Of a stretch of DNA of 64,000 nucleotides, positions 1 through 9,936 are shown in pieces. Made by a program: the position numbers and the translations under genes. This DNA is from Clavelina lepadiformis (taxonomy: Eukaryota; Chordata; Ascidiacea; Aplousobranchia; Clavelinidae): contig NC_135247.1 in NCBI RefSeq assembly GCF_947623445.1, positions 18,106,501 to 18,170,500 on the forward strand. The letters run 5' to 3'. Within the stretch, counting starts at the first letter, position 1, and the number at the start of each line of letters is the position of its first letter. The notes beneath the pieces are model-generated. The model searched no databases. It saw only the letters and a program-made list of their open reading frames with translations, and was not told the origin of the DNA.

Positions 1-189
1 GTTACACAAAAATTCAAACTATTTTCCATACAACCAACACCTTAAATAGCCTACGGTAAAACATGTACAACACAAATACTTAAAAGGAACTCCAAATAAG
101 GTCATGCTTATTCTAGAAAGTATCGCGTCATATAGAGTAATAGAGAACACTAATTTACTTTTATTTTCTGTTTCAAGATGTTTTCAGAG

Positions 190-275
190 TTTGGATAGAT
201 TTTGCACAAGTATGAATGTTCTCGTTATTTAACAGCAAATTGTGTCTCACAAAAGCAAATAAAAGTGTAAAAAAG
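190..275 (+). other. 3' UTR remnant of an upstream BI-1-like copy
   Basis: About 75 bases from position 204 resemble the 3' UTR of BI-1 copy A (from about 3,456). Both share a 'GCAC..GTATGAATGTTCT' start and a 'GCAAATAAAA' poly(A) signal, AATAAA at 258-263 here and 3,509-3,514 there. This suggests that the window begins just downstream of another tandem BI-1 gene. The remainder of 1-1,379 shows no exon that I can support. Confidence 0.5.
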
Positions 276-1379
276 AACACTGCTGCATTGATGGAATAGT
301 TTCAGACGACAAATGAATAATAATACATTTAGCTGCTGCACAAGACCCATAATGCAAGTAATGCCTAACAGATGTAATAAAAAATATTAGATAACTACTA
401 CATAGGTCCAAAAACTGTTGCTACTCGCAAAAATTTCACGTTGTTCTATTAGGCACGATTTAAACGCGCGTCTTATACAACACGGGTTCAATCATGTGGA
501 ACGTAATCACTTGGAAACGTCGTTAAGTTAAAGTTCGGTTTGTCTTGCTAATATTCAGTAAACTCCCCAATAACATTTTGAAGAGGCGTGAGTATTGTTA
601 ATGATTAAAATAATCGTTGAAGCTGAAGTGAAATTTGTAGAAATTCTTACAGCTTTTTACTTCGAAATATCAGCATTCAGTTAATCGTAAATAATCTGGA
701 TGTTCCAGTATCGCGATAACAGCACAAAATATGTGAATGAAGTTTACGAATTTAAGCAAATACCTTAACTCGAGACGCAAGGTGAAAACTTTAATTCTGA
801 AATGTTTCCAATTTTGAAGTATAGGAGCTAATATTGCACCATCACCGTAAAACCATCTCTTTTGTTGAAAGGTCACAACAACATTCGCTTGAATACCATC
901 GCTCATTTTTCAGTTTATGAGAACAAATAGCCCGAAGCATCACATGACAACGCATAGCAATGTGCTAACAATAGCTCATCGAAAGCGGAACTCTTCTAAC
1001 TTGTCGCTCATGTCATGAGCTTCAATACACGACGGTAACAGGAAGGACCTTGCTTGTGTAGACTACGACTGAAACTTGAGACGGTTTTTTGACAATCTCA
1101 CAGTTCCAGTTTGTTATCCTACGTTTTTTAATTCCTTTGAAGTCGTATCATATGTCTATAGTTGAAATGTGGATCAGAGAAACTAGCAACTGTGTTTTCT
1201 TTTTCGCGTTCATGACTTCCCAAAAATCGAAAAAGCAAGTTCTTTAGGAATGTAGCGATTACAATATAATTGATTAAAACTTCTTTAAACTTAGGCCAGG
1301 TTTGCGCTTGATAGAAGTATTTTCAATACATTGGGACGTTGGGTGATATTATCTGATTGTTTATTGCAAAGAAGCCAGA

Positions 1380-3082
1380 ATGAGCTTACCAGTCGGCCGA
1401 AGATCATCGATGTCGGTTTTGACTGATTTTTCGCAACTGTGAGTACAACAATTCCAGCTGTGTGATATTTCCAGTGTCTGTTTAAAACCATTTTCATGGC
1501 AATTTTGTTGCAGATAATTTTCCTTTTTAAACCTTTCCACAATCGTAGGCAGTGCCATGTTTGTCGCATTGGTTTTACCCCACGGCTGATATTTTTACCT
1601 TGCTTGAAACGATGCGTTCTAAACTATAGTTTATACCGATGGGTTATTAATTTTATTCACATCTGACGATAAATAATAGTCGAAAATATTCTTTTCCCAG
1701 GAGATCAGGCACCAAGAAGCACCTGCGCAATGTGTACACCTCCATGACTTTGTGTATGCTTGGTGCTTTCATAGGGTCATATGTGCACCTGATGACGCAA
1801 TTCCGAGTGAGTTGAAGCCTTTTGTAGTTGATGCACAAAAAAGATATCGCATAGCGTCAGCGTTGGGCAATAAACAAATGCTTTAAGGGTATTTTCGTGC
1901 GTAGAAAAATGACATTGGGAAATTGTTTCAATCTTTTTAGCTTGTGCTTGTATTGGGTTTTTACATATACAGGTTGATTTCTTGTCTGTATTTCTCTCCA
2001 TCGGGTTATTGGGATGGTTGGCAGCTACTGCTCATGTGAAAGAAAGTCAAATCAAACGCCTCGGCATCCTCTTTGCGTTTGGAATAACCAGTGGTATGAA
2101 AATATGGTCATATACCAGAAAAGTATTTCATGCAAATTTGTTGCGAAACCTATATTCTATTACCTTTAAACGAAAGATAGTATTGTCTTTTATGTCTGGA
2201 CAATCAGTTAACAATTTGTTTGCTTACACGCAACTAAAATTGTTTTTTTGAGGTCTTGGATTGGGGCCAACGCTGGATTTTGCGATCGCAATTGACCCTC
2301 AGATTGTCGTGACCGCATTTGTGATGACGACACTTATCTTTATCAGTTTTTCACTCAGTGCTCTGTTTGCTCAACGTAGGTCCTTCCTCTATCTAGGAGG
2401 TGAGTACAATGGCAAAATGTTCTAAAGGCAGTTAAACAATGTTGCTAGAATCTTCTCCAAGCTTTACCTGACGTGACGTTACGTGACGTTACGTGACGTT
2501 ACGTGACGTGAGTTTTACGTTTTACGTGACGCAGAGCAGTACGATACTGCCTGCATGTGACCAACATATTTTATATGGGTGACGTTTGTTCTTGGACTTG
2601 TGTTGCAGGATTTCTCGGGAGCGGATTGATGATGTTGCTTTTCGTGAGTCTGGTGGGAGCTTATGATCAATCTCTTGCCAGTTTTAAATTTTATCTTTAC
2701 GTCAGCACAGCTCTCTTCTGTGCATTTGTCCTCTATGACACTCAATTGATCGTTGAAAAGCATATTAATGGCGACAACGACTATATCTGGTTTGTGCCGT
2801 AACTTGTACCTAATTTAACAACTTTTTCAGTCTATTTCAAATACTGGTGAAAGATGTAATAGTTGTCATTTTGACAACAGCAGTATGTCAATATCATATT
2901 CATATCAAAAGTTCAGTTATGATGATTTATGCATAATTCTACAGTATCTATTTTTTTTAAGGCATTTCATGAAAATTTTATTATTTTTAAACAGGCATAG
3001 CGTGGATCTTTTCATTGACTTCCTGGCAATCTTTCGTCGACTCCTCATTATTTTTGGGGTTCTCAAAAAGTCTGAAAATTAA
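1380..3082 (+). CDS. Bax inhibitor-1-like protein, copy A (TMBIM6 family)
   Basis: Six exons: 1380-1438, 1701-1806, 1973-2093, 2253-2399, 2609-2789, 2995-3082. All phases agree and give 233 residues, close to the roughly 237 usual for BI-1. The family are seven-helix ER membrane proteins that set Ca2+ leak and damp ER-stress-induced cell death (family knowledge). Recognisable blocks are [51 protein letters not shown] and [16 protein letters not shown]. The Asp residues of VLYDTQ and DLFIDF, which form the pH/Ca2+ di-aspartyl sensor in the family, are kept. The usual lysine-rich C-terminal tail is cut to KKSEN. The start is the first ATG of a short exon that matches exon 1 of copies B and C in position and phase. 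Intron 4 holds a CRE/UPRE-like tandem repeat. The poly(A) signal is probably 3509-3514. Confidence 0.93.
2469..2530 (+). repeat. ACGTGACGTT decamer tandem repeat in BI-1 copy A intron 4
   Basis: Four decamers (2471-2510, the last slightly changed) are followed by a degenerate ACGTGACG near 2524. The array contains repeated TGACGT cores and two TGACGTGA octamers (2469-2476, 2504-2511). These fit the bZIP/UPR element consensus TGACGTG(G/A). Regulatory function is inference. Confidence 0.8.
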
Positions 3083-3508
3083 TCGAATATTGACTGAATA
3101 ATTGAAGCTGGACTCTGATTTACAATATTACATAATGCAGTTCTTTTTATCGCCTTTATAGCAAAGGCATTTTCATGCAGATGATGCTCAATATGTAGAT
3201 ACGAAATTAGTAAAAAGAAACATTAAACTGTATAAATATAAATGCATCAATAAAAAATACAGTATTTTTTAAGTATTAGTTCTAGCATTGTGGAATCATA
3301 TTCCAAGCAGTAAAGCGTAATAATTCCTCGTTTGTTGTAAAAATAAAAATTGCTTTGCATAACACTACTGTATAATGTAACAATGATGTGCTAAGCTAAA
3401 CCAATCCAAACTTCTGTTCCATGTGAAAATGTGCAGAGAACTTGTACAGTTATGGGCACTTGTATGAATGTTCTTATTTAGCAACCTCCATGCATGTTAC
3501 AAAATGCA

Positions 3509-3514
3509 AATAAA
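3509..3514 (+). terminator. Candidate poly(A) signal of BI-1 copy A
   Basis: AATAAA inside a GCAAATAAAA context that is repeated at 258-263 at the left edge of the window. Other AATAAA hexamers lie nearer the stop (about 3249, 3342), so this is one of several options. The stretch 3083-4517 otherwise contains no gene I can see. Confidence 0.4.
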
Positions 3515-5713
3515 ATCGTACAAAAACCATTGGTTGTAATAATGTAATAACAGTGTTACACAACGTAAGTTAAAATGTAAGGCTGACAGTGCAAGATTCA
3601 ACGCAAACTTTTCGTGGGCTTCCATGCAGTTATAAAAACATTAAATAAAGAAAACAATTAAGCTAATGAGGTCTAAGTAGAACACACGTATAGCCTCATA
3701 TGCTCAGCGGTGCTACAACTATTAATGCACCTTAAGCTTAACCTTTTTCCAATAGTACTGTTTACTTAAAATCTCATTCAAATGGACATAGATGTTATGT
3801 ATTACTTCACACACAGCAAGCATATTGCAGGTATAAACACTTGGTTAAAAGTGACGTTCAACGTTTTACAAATTGCTATATAGCCTATACAAGCATTGCT
3901 ATACATTCATTTTATACAGCTTATATTTGTAAAGAATTCCCGCCCTTGGCCTAAATTGAGTTAAGCTCTTTGAAAAAGGTTTTGTAAACGCACTTAAGGT
4001 CCTTCACAATACTGACATAACTTCCACATTCAACGTTGCTTTTACATTTGGTTTTGTTCACACCGGCAAATGTAGCAAATAACTCCCTTGAAGTTGTTCG
4101 TCGATCACTTCATGTATGTCTTGGGACTTGTGTTTGTTATCGCTCAGCAGTGCGCGTGTGCATGAGTTGAAAGAGCTGTTTCGAAAAATTGTCAGGTTAC
4201 TGCTTCTTTCCTCGTTTTCGCCTTAAAGCGCTTACCATGCGCTTTAAGGGAACGTTTTACATTTTAAAGCATTTTGATTTTGAGCGTCTTTAATTGCTTT
4301 ATTTATATCTTTGTACCTTAATCATGATTTGTTGGACGTTGGCACGATCACCATTTGTAGGATACGCCGGTCTGTGTCTTGTGAGCAGGAGATGCGTTTA
4401 CACTTTCGTGAACAAAGATTGCTAAAGAAATAGGGCATAAGTTACTGCAGCTCGTTTTAATTCATTTTTGATTTTTATTATGATATAGTTTGAAGCTGTA
4501 AAAATATAACGGTGACAATGAACAATAACCGAAGATCTGCTTGGTCCGCTTTGACTGACTCTTTGCCCTTGTGAGTGCGTTCAAACAATTTGTTTGCAGT
4601 ATTGTAATAAAACTTATTGTTATTGTAAATTACATAAATTTCTTGGTCTTTTGTTTTGATCTTTGAAATACCGTATGTACCAGATTACATAACAACTTAT
4701 ATGTAAGTAGATATTTAATCGGCAAAAGTTATTTTAACTTGAAGTCAAACTAGTGAGTATCAGGTTTTCTTCATAACAATTCTATCTTCAGCAACCCAGT
4801 GCGGTGGGCACCGCGTCGCTGCTGTGTTTTAATTGACTTCTTCAAGCATAATTAGGCTTATTAACCGACTGTCGAAAATACCTAAATCAATGAGGTTTTC
4901 CAATACCAAGTAAATTTACATTATTGACCTTGCTATTACAATAATTAGGCCTACGAAACAGCAATGGTTCTAAGATATCGCAATTTGACAAGACTTTTAA
5001 TTATTAAATAGCAGAGGCTACGGGACTGTGCTACATCTGGTCAAAGTCTACCAATGCACAACGTTATGCATGTTTTGTGTCTATGTTGCTTCAATCCTGG
5101 CAATCACCCCAGCTGTCTCGTTCATGTCGTCGTCCAGCGGTGAAGGTTTTTCTTTATTTTGCTCGGCTTTGATATATACGGTAAGAATATTTACGATGTT
5201 GTTTGATCCCCTGTTAACATGTGGAGGTGCAGCTTTTGGGTGTTTCAGCTTCATTAGAAACTGAGCTCAACAAATATCAAACGTGTCAGGTCAATTTAAT
5301 TTTCAAAACTTCATTGTACTTCGTAGATCCTTGCGGCATCAATTCTATATTTCCGTACATTCCTGACAAGAAAAACTTTTACAAATGTATCACTTGTAGA
5401 AATACTTAATTTACATTAAATGCATTTTCTTTAGTTTTACAATTATGATGTATACAGGAAACCAGATGTTTTTGCTACTAACCTGTAAGTATCCGATCAG
5501 TTTACGACGTATAATTTTCGAGTCATTAACGATTGAAAATTTGTGTGCAGTGTCGGCCACACATAATAAAAATAGTTATGTCACGCACCCGGTTTAAATA
5601 GGGTAAAACCAACGTCAGCCAATATTAAAACCGTAAAATGAAGTAAAACTTGAATTTAGTATTGATTTAATAACCAGATATTTTAGTAATTAAACTAATT
5701 GTATTGACACAAA

Positions 5714-6138
5714 ATGAGTGGAAAAAAGAGAAAGTATCACCAAAATTATCTAACGTATGGCTGTATAGATACCACAGTATGGCTGTATAGATACCACAGT
5801 GAACGAAAAAGTCGTACCGCAATGCGTGATATGCTTAGAAAAGCTAAGCAACGACGTTTTGAGACCAAGTCGTTTGCAGCGTCATCTTCATGAATATAAA
5901 GACAAAACCTAGGAACAAACTTGACTGTGCAGCCGACCTAAGATGTGCATTATCTTCCACAAAGCCTCGAATTAATCGTTTGGTTTCCCAAAAACAACTA
6001 CATCCTTCTCATTAATGAAAGTGAATTGAAAATAAATTGTTGTTTTGTTTAATGCTTTTTTATTTTGCAATGAGGGGGGGCGCGAAATTTTTAGGTACCG
6101 TCAAGGAGGGCGTGTGCCAAAAAGTTTAAGAACCCCTG
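5714..6138 (+). mobile_element. hAT (Charlie/ZBED-type) DNA transposon remnant with BED finger
   Basis: The start codes MSGKKRKYHQNYLTYG. After a 22-base duplication, one frame continues VVPQCVICLEKLSNDVLRPS and then LQRHLHEYKDKT before TAG at 5910-5912. This is the BED-type zinc finger (C-x2-C ... H-x-H style) at the N-terminus of ZBED5-like hAT transposases. The right end near 6110-6138 reads, on the minus strand, CAGGGGTTCTTAAACTTTTT, a classical hAT terminal inverted repeat. Nearly all of the transposase between these parts is missing, and I could not find the left terminal repeat. It sits in intron 3 of BI-1 copy B. Confidence 0.8.
5756..5799 (+). repeat. 22-base tandem duplication inside the hAT remnant
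   Basis: Two identical 22-base units, 5756-5777 and 5778-5799, adjoin exactly. The length is not a multiple of three, so the duplication shifts the frame of the BED-finger coding stretch. Confidence 0.85.
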
Positions 6139-6444
6139 GTAGACGTTGCAGCAAGTACTTTTGCATTCAAAAAACTTTTACTAAAACTTTGATTTTGATT
6201 AGGTTTAGGGTTGCGACCAACTTTGAATCTTGTGATAACGTCCGTTGACCCCGTTACCTTGGGTCTGAAATTTGCCTTAACAAGTGTTATGTTTTTATGC
6301 TGGGAAGCGTGTGCCGCATATGTCCGAAACAAATTCTACCCATGTTTGGGAGGTGAGATTTTTCAGAATTATAACATTGATAAAAGCCTGAAAATCAGTT
6401 TGTTCCGTTGAGAGAAAACTTTGGTTTCGAGCTGTAATAAGGTA

Positions 6445-7236
6445 CCTGTACCGAATAAGGTCCACCTAACACTTTTTTGAAAATAACTCAAGAACCATAA
6501 ATGAGAATAGACTGAAAAATCGTATAGTATTAGTGAGGGTATATGACTACAACATATTCAAACCACAATAACTGACAACCCCTCAAAAAAAATTTATAAA
6601 GAAATTAAAAATTCCAAAAAATGGGCCTTATTAGGAGCATAGGCTCCTAATAAGGCCCACCAATTTTGTGAGTATTTTGATTCAAAACATAGTAATAGAC
6701 AACATATAACATTATTAGAAATTTCACATTTTAAGTTGTACAAACATTTAAAAAGATTCCACTAGGCGCATCAAAGTAACTGCAACAATTTGCCAATGAT
6801 GACTGGAACCACTCTTGAAGTCTGGACATCAATTAGCCAAGCATCTTGTATGGGCCTTATTAGGCGCATGTGGCATCCACGAAAAAAACGTCACATTTTT
6901 ATCATCAGAAAAGTTTTAGCAAAAAAAAGTGCATTCTCCTTTTCAATACTAAGTTGGTTGTTACATGAAAACTTCAGCCGGCAGACAACAATTCATTTAA
7001 CCGGCCAAATTCTCACTTACTTTTTTTCTAAATTAACAAAACCACCTTAACTGCAAGTATCAAATTTTTGTTGTGCTCTAGCGAATCGGTTGATCACGTG
7101 ACAAGGATGAAATCTGGTAAACCATCATGAATTTATATTAGTTTTTATGTAGGGACAAAATCTTTTATTTATTTGCACGGGTTTGCGAAATATGAGCAAT
7201 GGGCCTTATTAGGGACCGGGCCTTATTCGGTACAGG
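6445..7236. mobile_element. TA-flanked MITE, copy 1 (792 bp)
   Basis: The ends are CCTGTACCGAATAAGG and its exact complement CCTTATTCGGTACAGG, flanked by TA on both sides (6443-6444, 7237-7238). This is the pattern of Tc1/mariner-type insertion. A near-identical 765-bp copy lies at 34575-35339. Inside, 6630-6661 is a perfect palindrome built from GTGGGCCTTATTAGGAGC and its complement, and GGGCCTTATTAG-type words recur elsewhere in the element. There is no transposase. An 83-86 residue open frame present in both copies has no recognisable domain. It is inserted in intron 4 of BI-1 copy B. Confidence 0.88.
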
Positions 7237-7677
7237 TACCTTATAACATTAGCGAAATCCTATTTATGTGGAAATAATGCAAAGTAATATGTTGACATCT
7301 AAACATAAAACCAGTGTACTTTTACAAGGTCAATGTAATTGCAGTTATCTTGATTTTCATTTTCACCGCTGCTATGAATTACATCAAAGTGGTCGATTTG
7401 GAAGAACTTTTACATTGTTATTCTGGCAGAAGATTGTGCAGATTTACACAAACGGCGACAAAAACTTTGTTTGGTTGGTTTATTCAAATAGAATTATCAA
7501 TTGGTGATTACTTTACAGTATTATTGATTAATATAAAAACCTTCTGCAATTTTGAATTGAATCGAAACATATCATCACGATTGTAACCGTTATTTTTTTG
7601 ACAGGCACAACGTAATTTTCCTCACAAAATCCCTTATATCAGCTGTTCTTTTATGCGTTCTACAAAGTTTCTTTTGA

Positions 7678-9936
7678 AAGAGAAAGTTTATTACTTCACG
7701 TAGGATCCTACACACCTGCAGTCCTCAAACTGGAAAGGAAAATTAATCGCTAGTAAAAAACTGTTGATTGTATGAACATTACATTGCTACTATAAGCCCA
7801 CAAAATTGCTACCACACTACCCTGTTGTAATGCTATTTGAATTAATGAATTCAACTGATAGTCGTAAGATACTGTCTACATCAGCACAGTTGTGACGTTT
7901 TGACAGTTTTTTGAAATAGGTTATATTGGATACTGTTAGCTTTTTAGTTAATCTCCGTTGTAATAGTTGCGCTACGATTTCATCTTTCTGTAATTGGCAT
8001 GCACCAAGGAAATAAAAAAATATATGAATGAATGTCACTTTTAGTTTGTTTACTTTTTTAAATATTGTGAATTTATTTGGAAAAGAATAAAAAGCTTGAG
8101 AAAATATTTAAAAAAAAATTGTTTCCTTTAGCCTAATCAGTGACACTTTGATTTGATTTTGTTGCAATTTCACAGAACTTGTGTTAACAGTACATGAGAT
8201 TGTTTCAAAATTACACGACTATCGCGCCTATTTATCGCTTTATGATCAACACTTTAGAATTTCTATAAGAAAAAGATTTGAAATCGTTTTACCAGTCGCT
8301 AACAATACCACAACTTTACCACGGAGTCTGAAACGATATTTCTTCTGGCAACACTGCAAATTGCCACCGGAAAAAGATTTGTCATGTTTCGTTTTTGTTG
8401 TGGTTGTCGGTTTTTTGTTGCATTATTAATTTAGAGAAAACTTGTTGCGGTTTACTTAGATGATATACAAAGGAGTAAAACCTTTTTGGTAGTTTGTCAA
8501 CCGAATGGCATGAGGAAGTTTGAGTAATTATTACAGAATTTTTATATAGGCTAGGGTTTTCCTAATTTGCTAGGTTGAAAAATCGTATTTCGCAAATCAT
8601 GAAAATTTTGGAAAAATTAAAACTTTCCACTGCTTTCGACACGAATCTGACAAAATTCCCTCCAAATAGCGGTCCAACCAATCTAAAACCATTTCAAAAA
8701 TTCGTAGTTTTGACGACGTAACCTACTAGAGCTGGGCAACCGGAGCACAGTAAACAGGAAGGTTAAACCTACTTGCTGTGGATGATCACAAATAAATAAT
8801 AGCCTAAATTAAACCTTCAAAGAAAATAAAGCAAATGAATTTAAGACAAAATCTTCAAACTGCATTTTTGGAAAACACAGAAGTGTAGTTTCATGAGTAT
8901 AGCAAAGGATCGACGAAATGATATTGATATTCAGCAGAAGTCGCCTATAGTTAGCCCACATCTTGTTTGGAACAAAAGAAACATCCGAGAATGAAATGCT
9001 AATTGATGAACTCTAGGCTTTCCACAATGCGATATTAGGAAAGGTTGGACAACTGGATAATAATCGGATTTGTGTTATGAAATGTTCTTATGTTGTTCCA
9101 CTTTATGCCTCTTTCATCACTTGGTTCTTTTCTTGTTTCACCATATTGCGCCATACCTTTATATTAATTTTGAAACAACACGTCGCCTATAGGAGCCATG
9201 TCACGTGAGCGTGACATGACCTCTACGCCATTTTCTTTTCTCGTTTCTTCTTTTCATTTCTCGCTAGGTCTTTAGTGATATGTTGGTTTTGCCTGGACTA
9301 GTGTAGCTGCAAAGGCAGAATGAAAAGGCGATCTCATTATCAGAATCGATGATTGAAGGATTATTATGTCATAACATTTTTTGTTACCTCCTTCCCTATT
9401 TGGATTTCATGAGGGAGTGCTAACGTATAGAAAAAAAGACCTGCAGTGGTTAGGTTAGCTAGGCTACTGAAGACTGGCTTTTGACAGTTTTTGTTTGCTT
9501 TGTCGTCCTGATTTGAAAGCGGAACTTGTTGTTTTGCTTCATAGAGGAACAGCATATTCGAAAATTTAGGCGTGACTTTTCAGTAACGAAACTGTTACGC
9601 AAGAAGTGTAGATTTTGCTTTAAAACAGTAGGATACCGGTAGCCTACACAAAAAATTGCCGAATTAACAGTTAAGTTAGCTTGCTGAGGTTTATGTTACG
9701 GGGTCGCGACTTGTTGATATGTGATATGCCTTGCTTATTATTGGATATGGTGTGGCATGATGATACAATATCTAGCTTAAGCTATTCATTTGAAATATCC
9801 TGTTTCGACTTTATTATTGGTAGGTCTATAGCCCAGGTAACCTTATCCTGTGTTGTTTTTAATAAACCACATTTCTTTCTAGAAAAACTTAGTTGTGATT
9901 AGTAGTTTTTTTATCATAAATCTTATCAATATCAAA
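7678..9936. other. Spacer between BI-1 copies B and C
   Basis: I see no convincing exon. The one structured feature is a 9-base-arm inverted repeat at 9197-9218 (CATGTCACG, 4-base gap, CGTGACATG) that contains a CACGTG E-box core. Confidence 0.5.

Larger units (their letters stand above)
4518..7677 (+). pseudogene. Decayed Bax inhibitor-1-like copy B
   Basis: Homologous exons sit in the same order and with similar borders as in copies A and C. Exon 1 is 4518-4570, exon 2 5015-5180 (HLVKVYQCTTLCM), exon 3 about 5435-5484, exon 4 6203-6352 (LGLRPTLNLVITSVDP ... CLGG) and exon 6 7605-7677. Exon 5 lies in about 7,320-7,460 and includes YTNGDKNFVW. Exon 2 delivers phase 0, but exon 3 needs a different phase to join exon 4. 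Exon 5 matches the family in two frames that change near 7,420-7,430. Exon 6 reads HNVIFLTKSLISAVLL where A and C have [16 protein letters not shown], so the Asp residues of the Ca2+/pH sensor are lost. A hAT remnant lies in intron 3 and a MITE in intron 4. I read it as a pseudogene; a fast-evolving gene with unusual splicing is less likely. Confidence 0.75.

Noticed and set aside
6045-6248. Plus-strand 67-codon open frame
   Set aside because: It overlaps the hAT right end and BI-1 copy B exon 4 in the wrong frame.
6790-7050. Open frame of 83-86 codons present in both MITE copies
   Set aside because: It lies wholly inside a non-coding-looking MITE. Its conservation is explained by the high DNA identity of the two copies, and no domain is visible.
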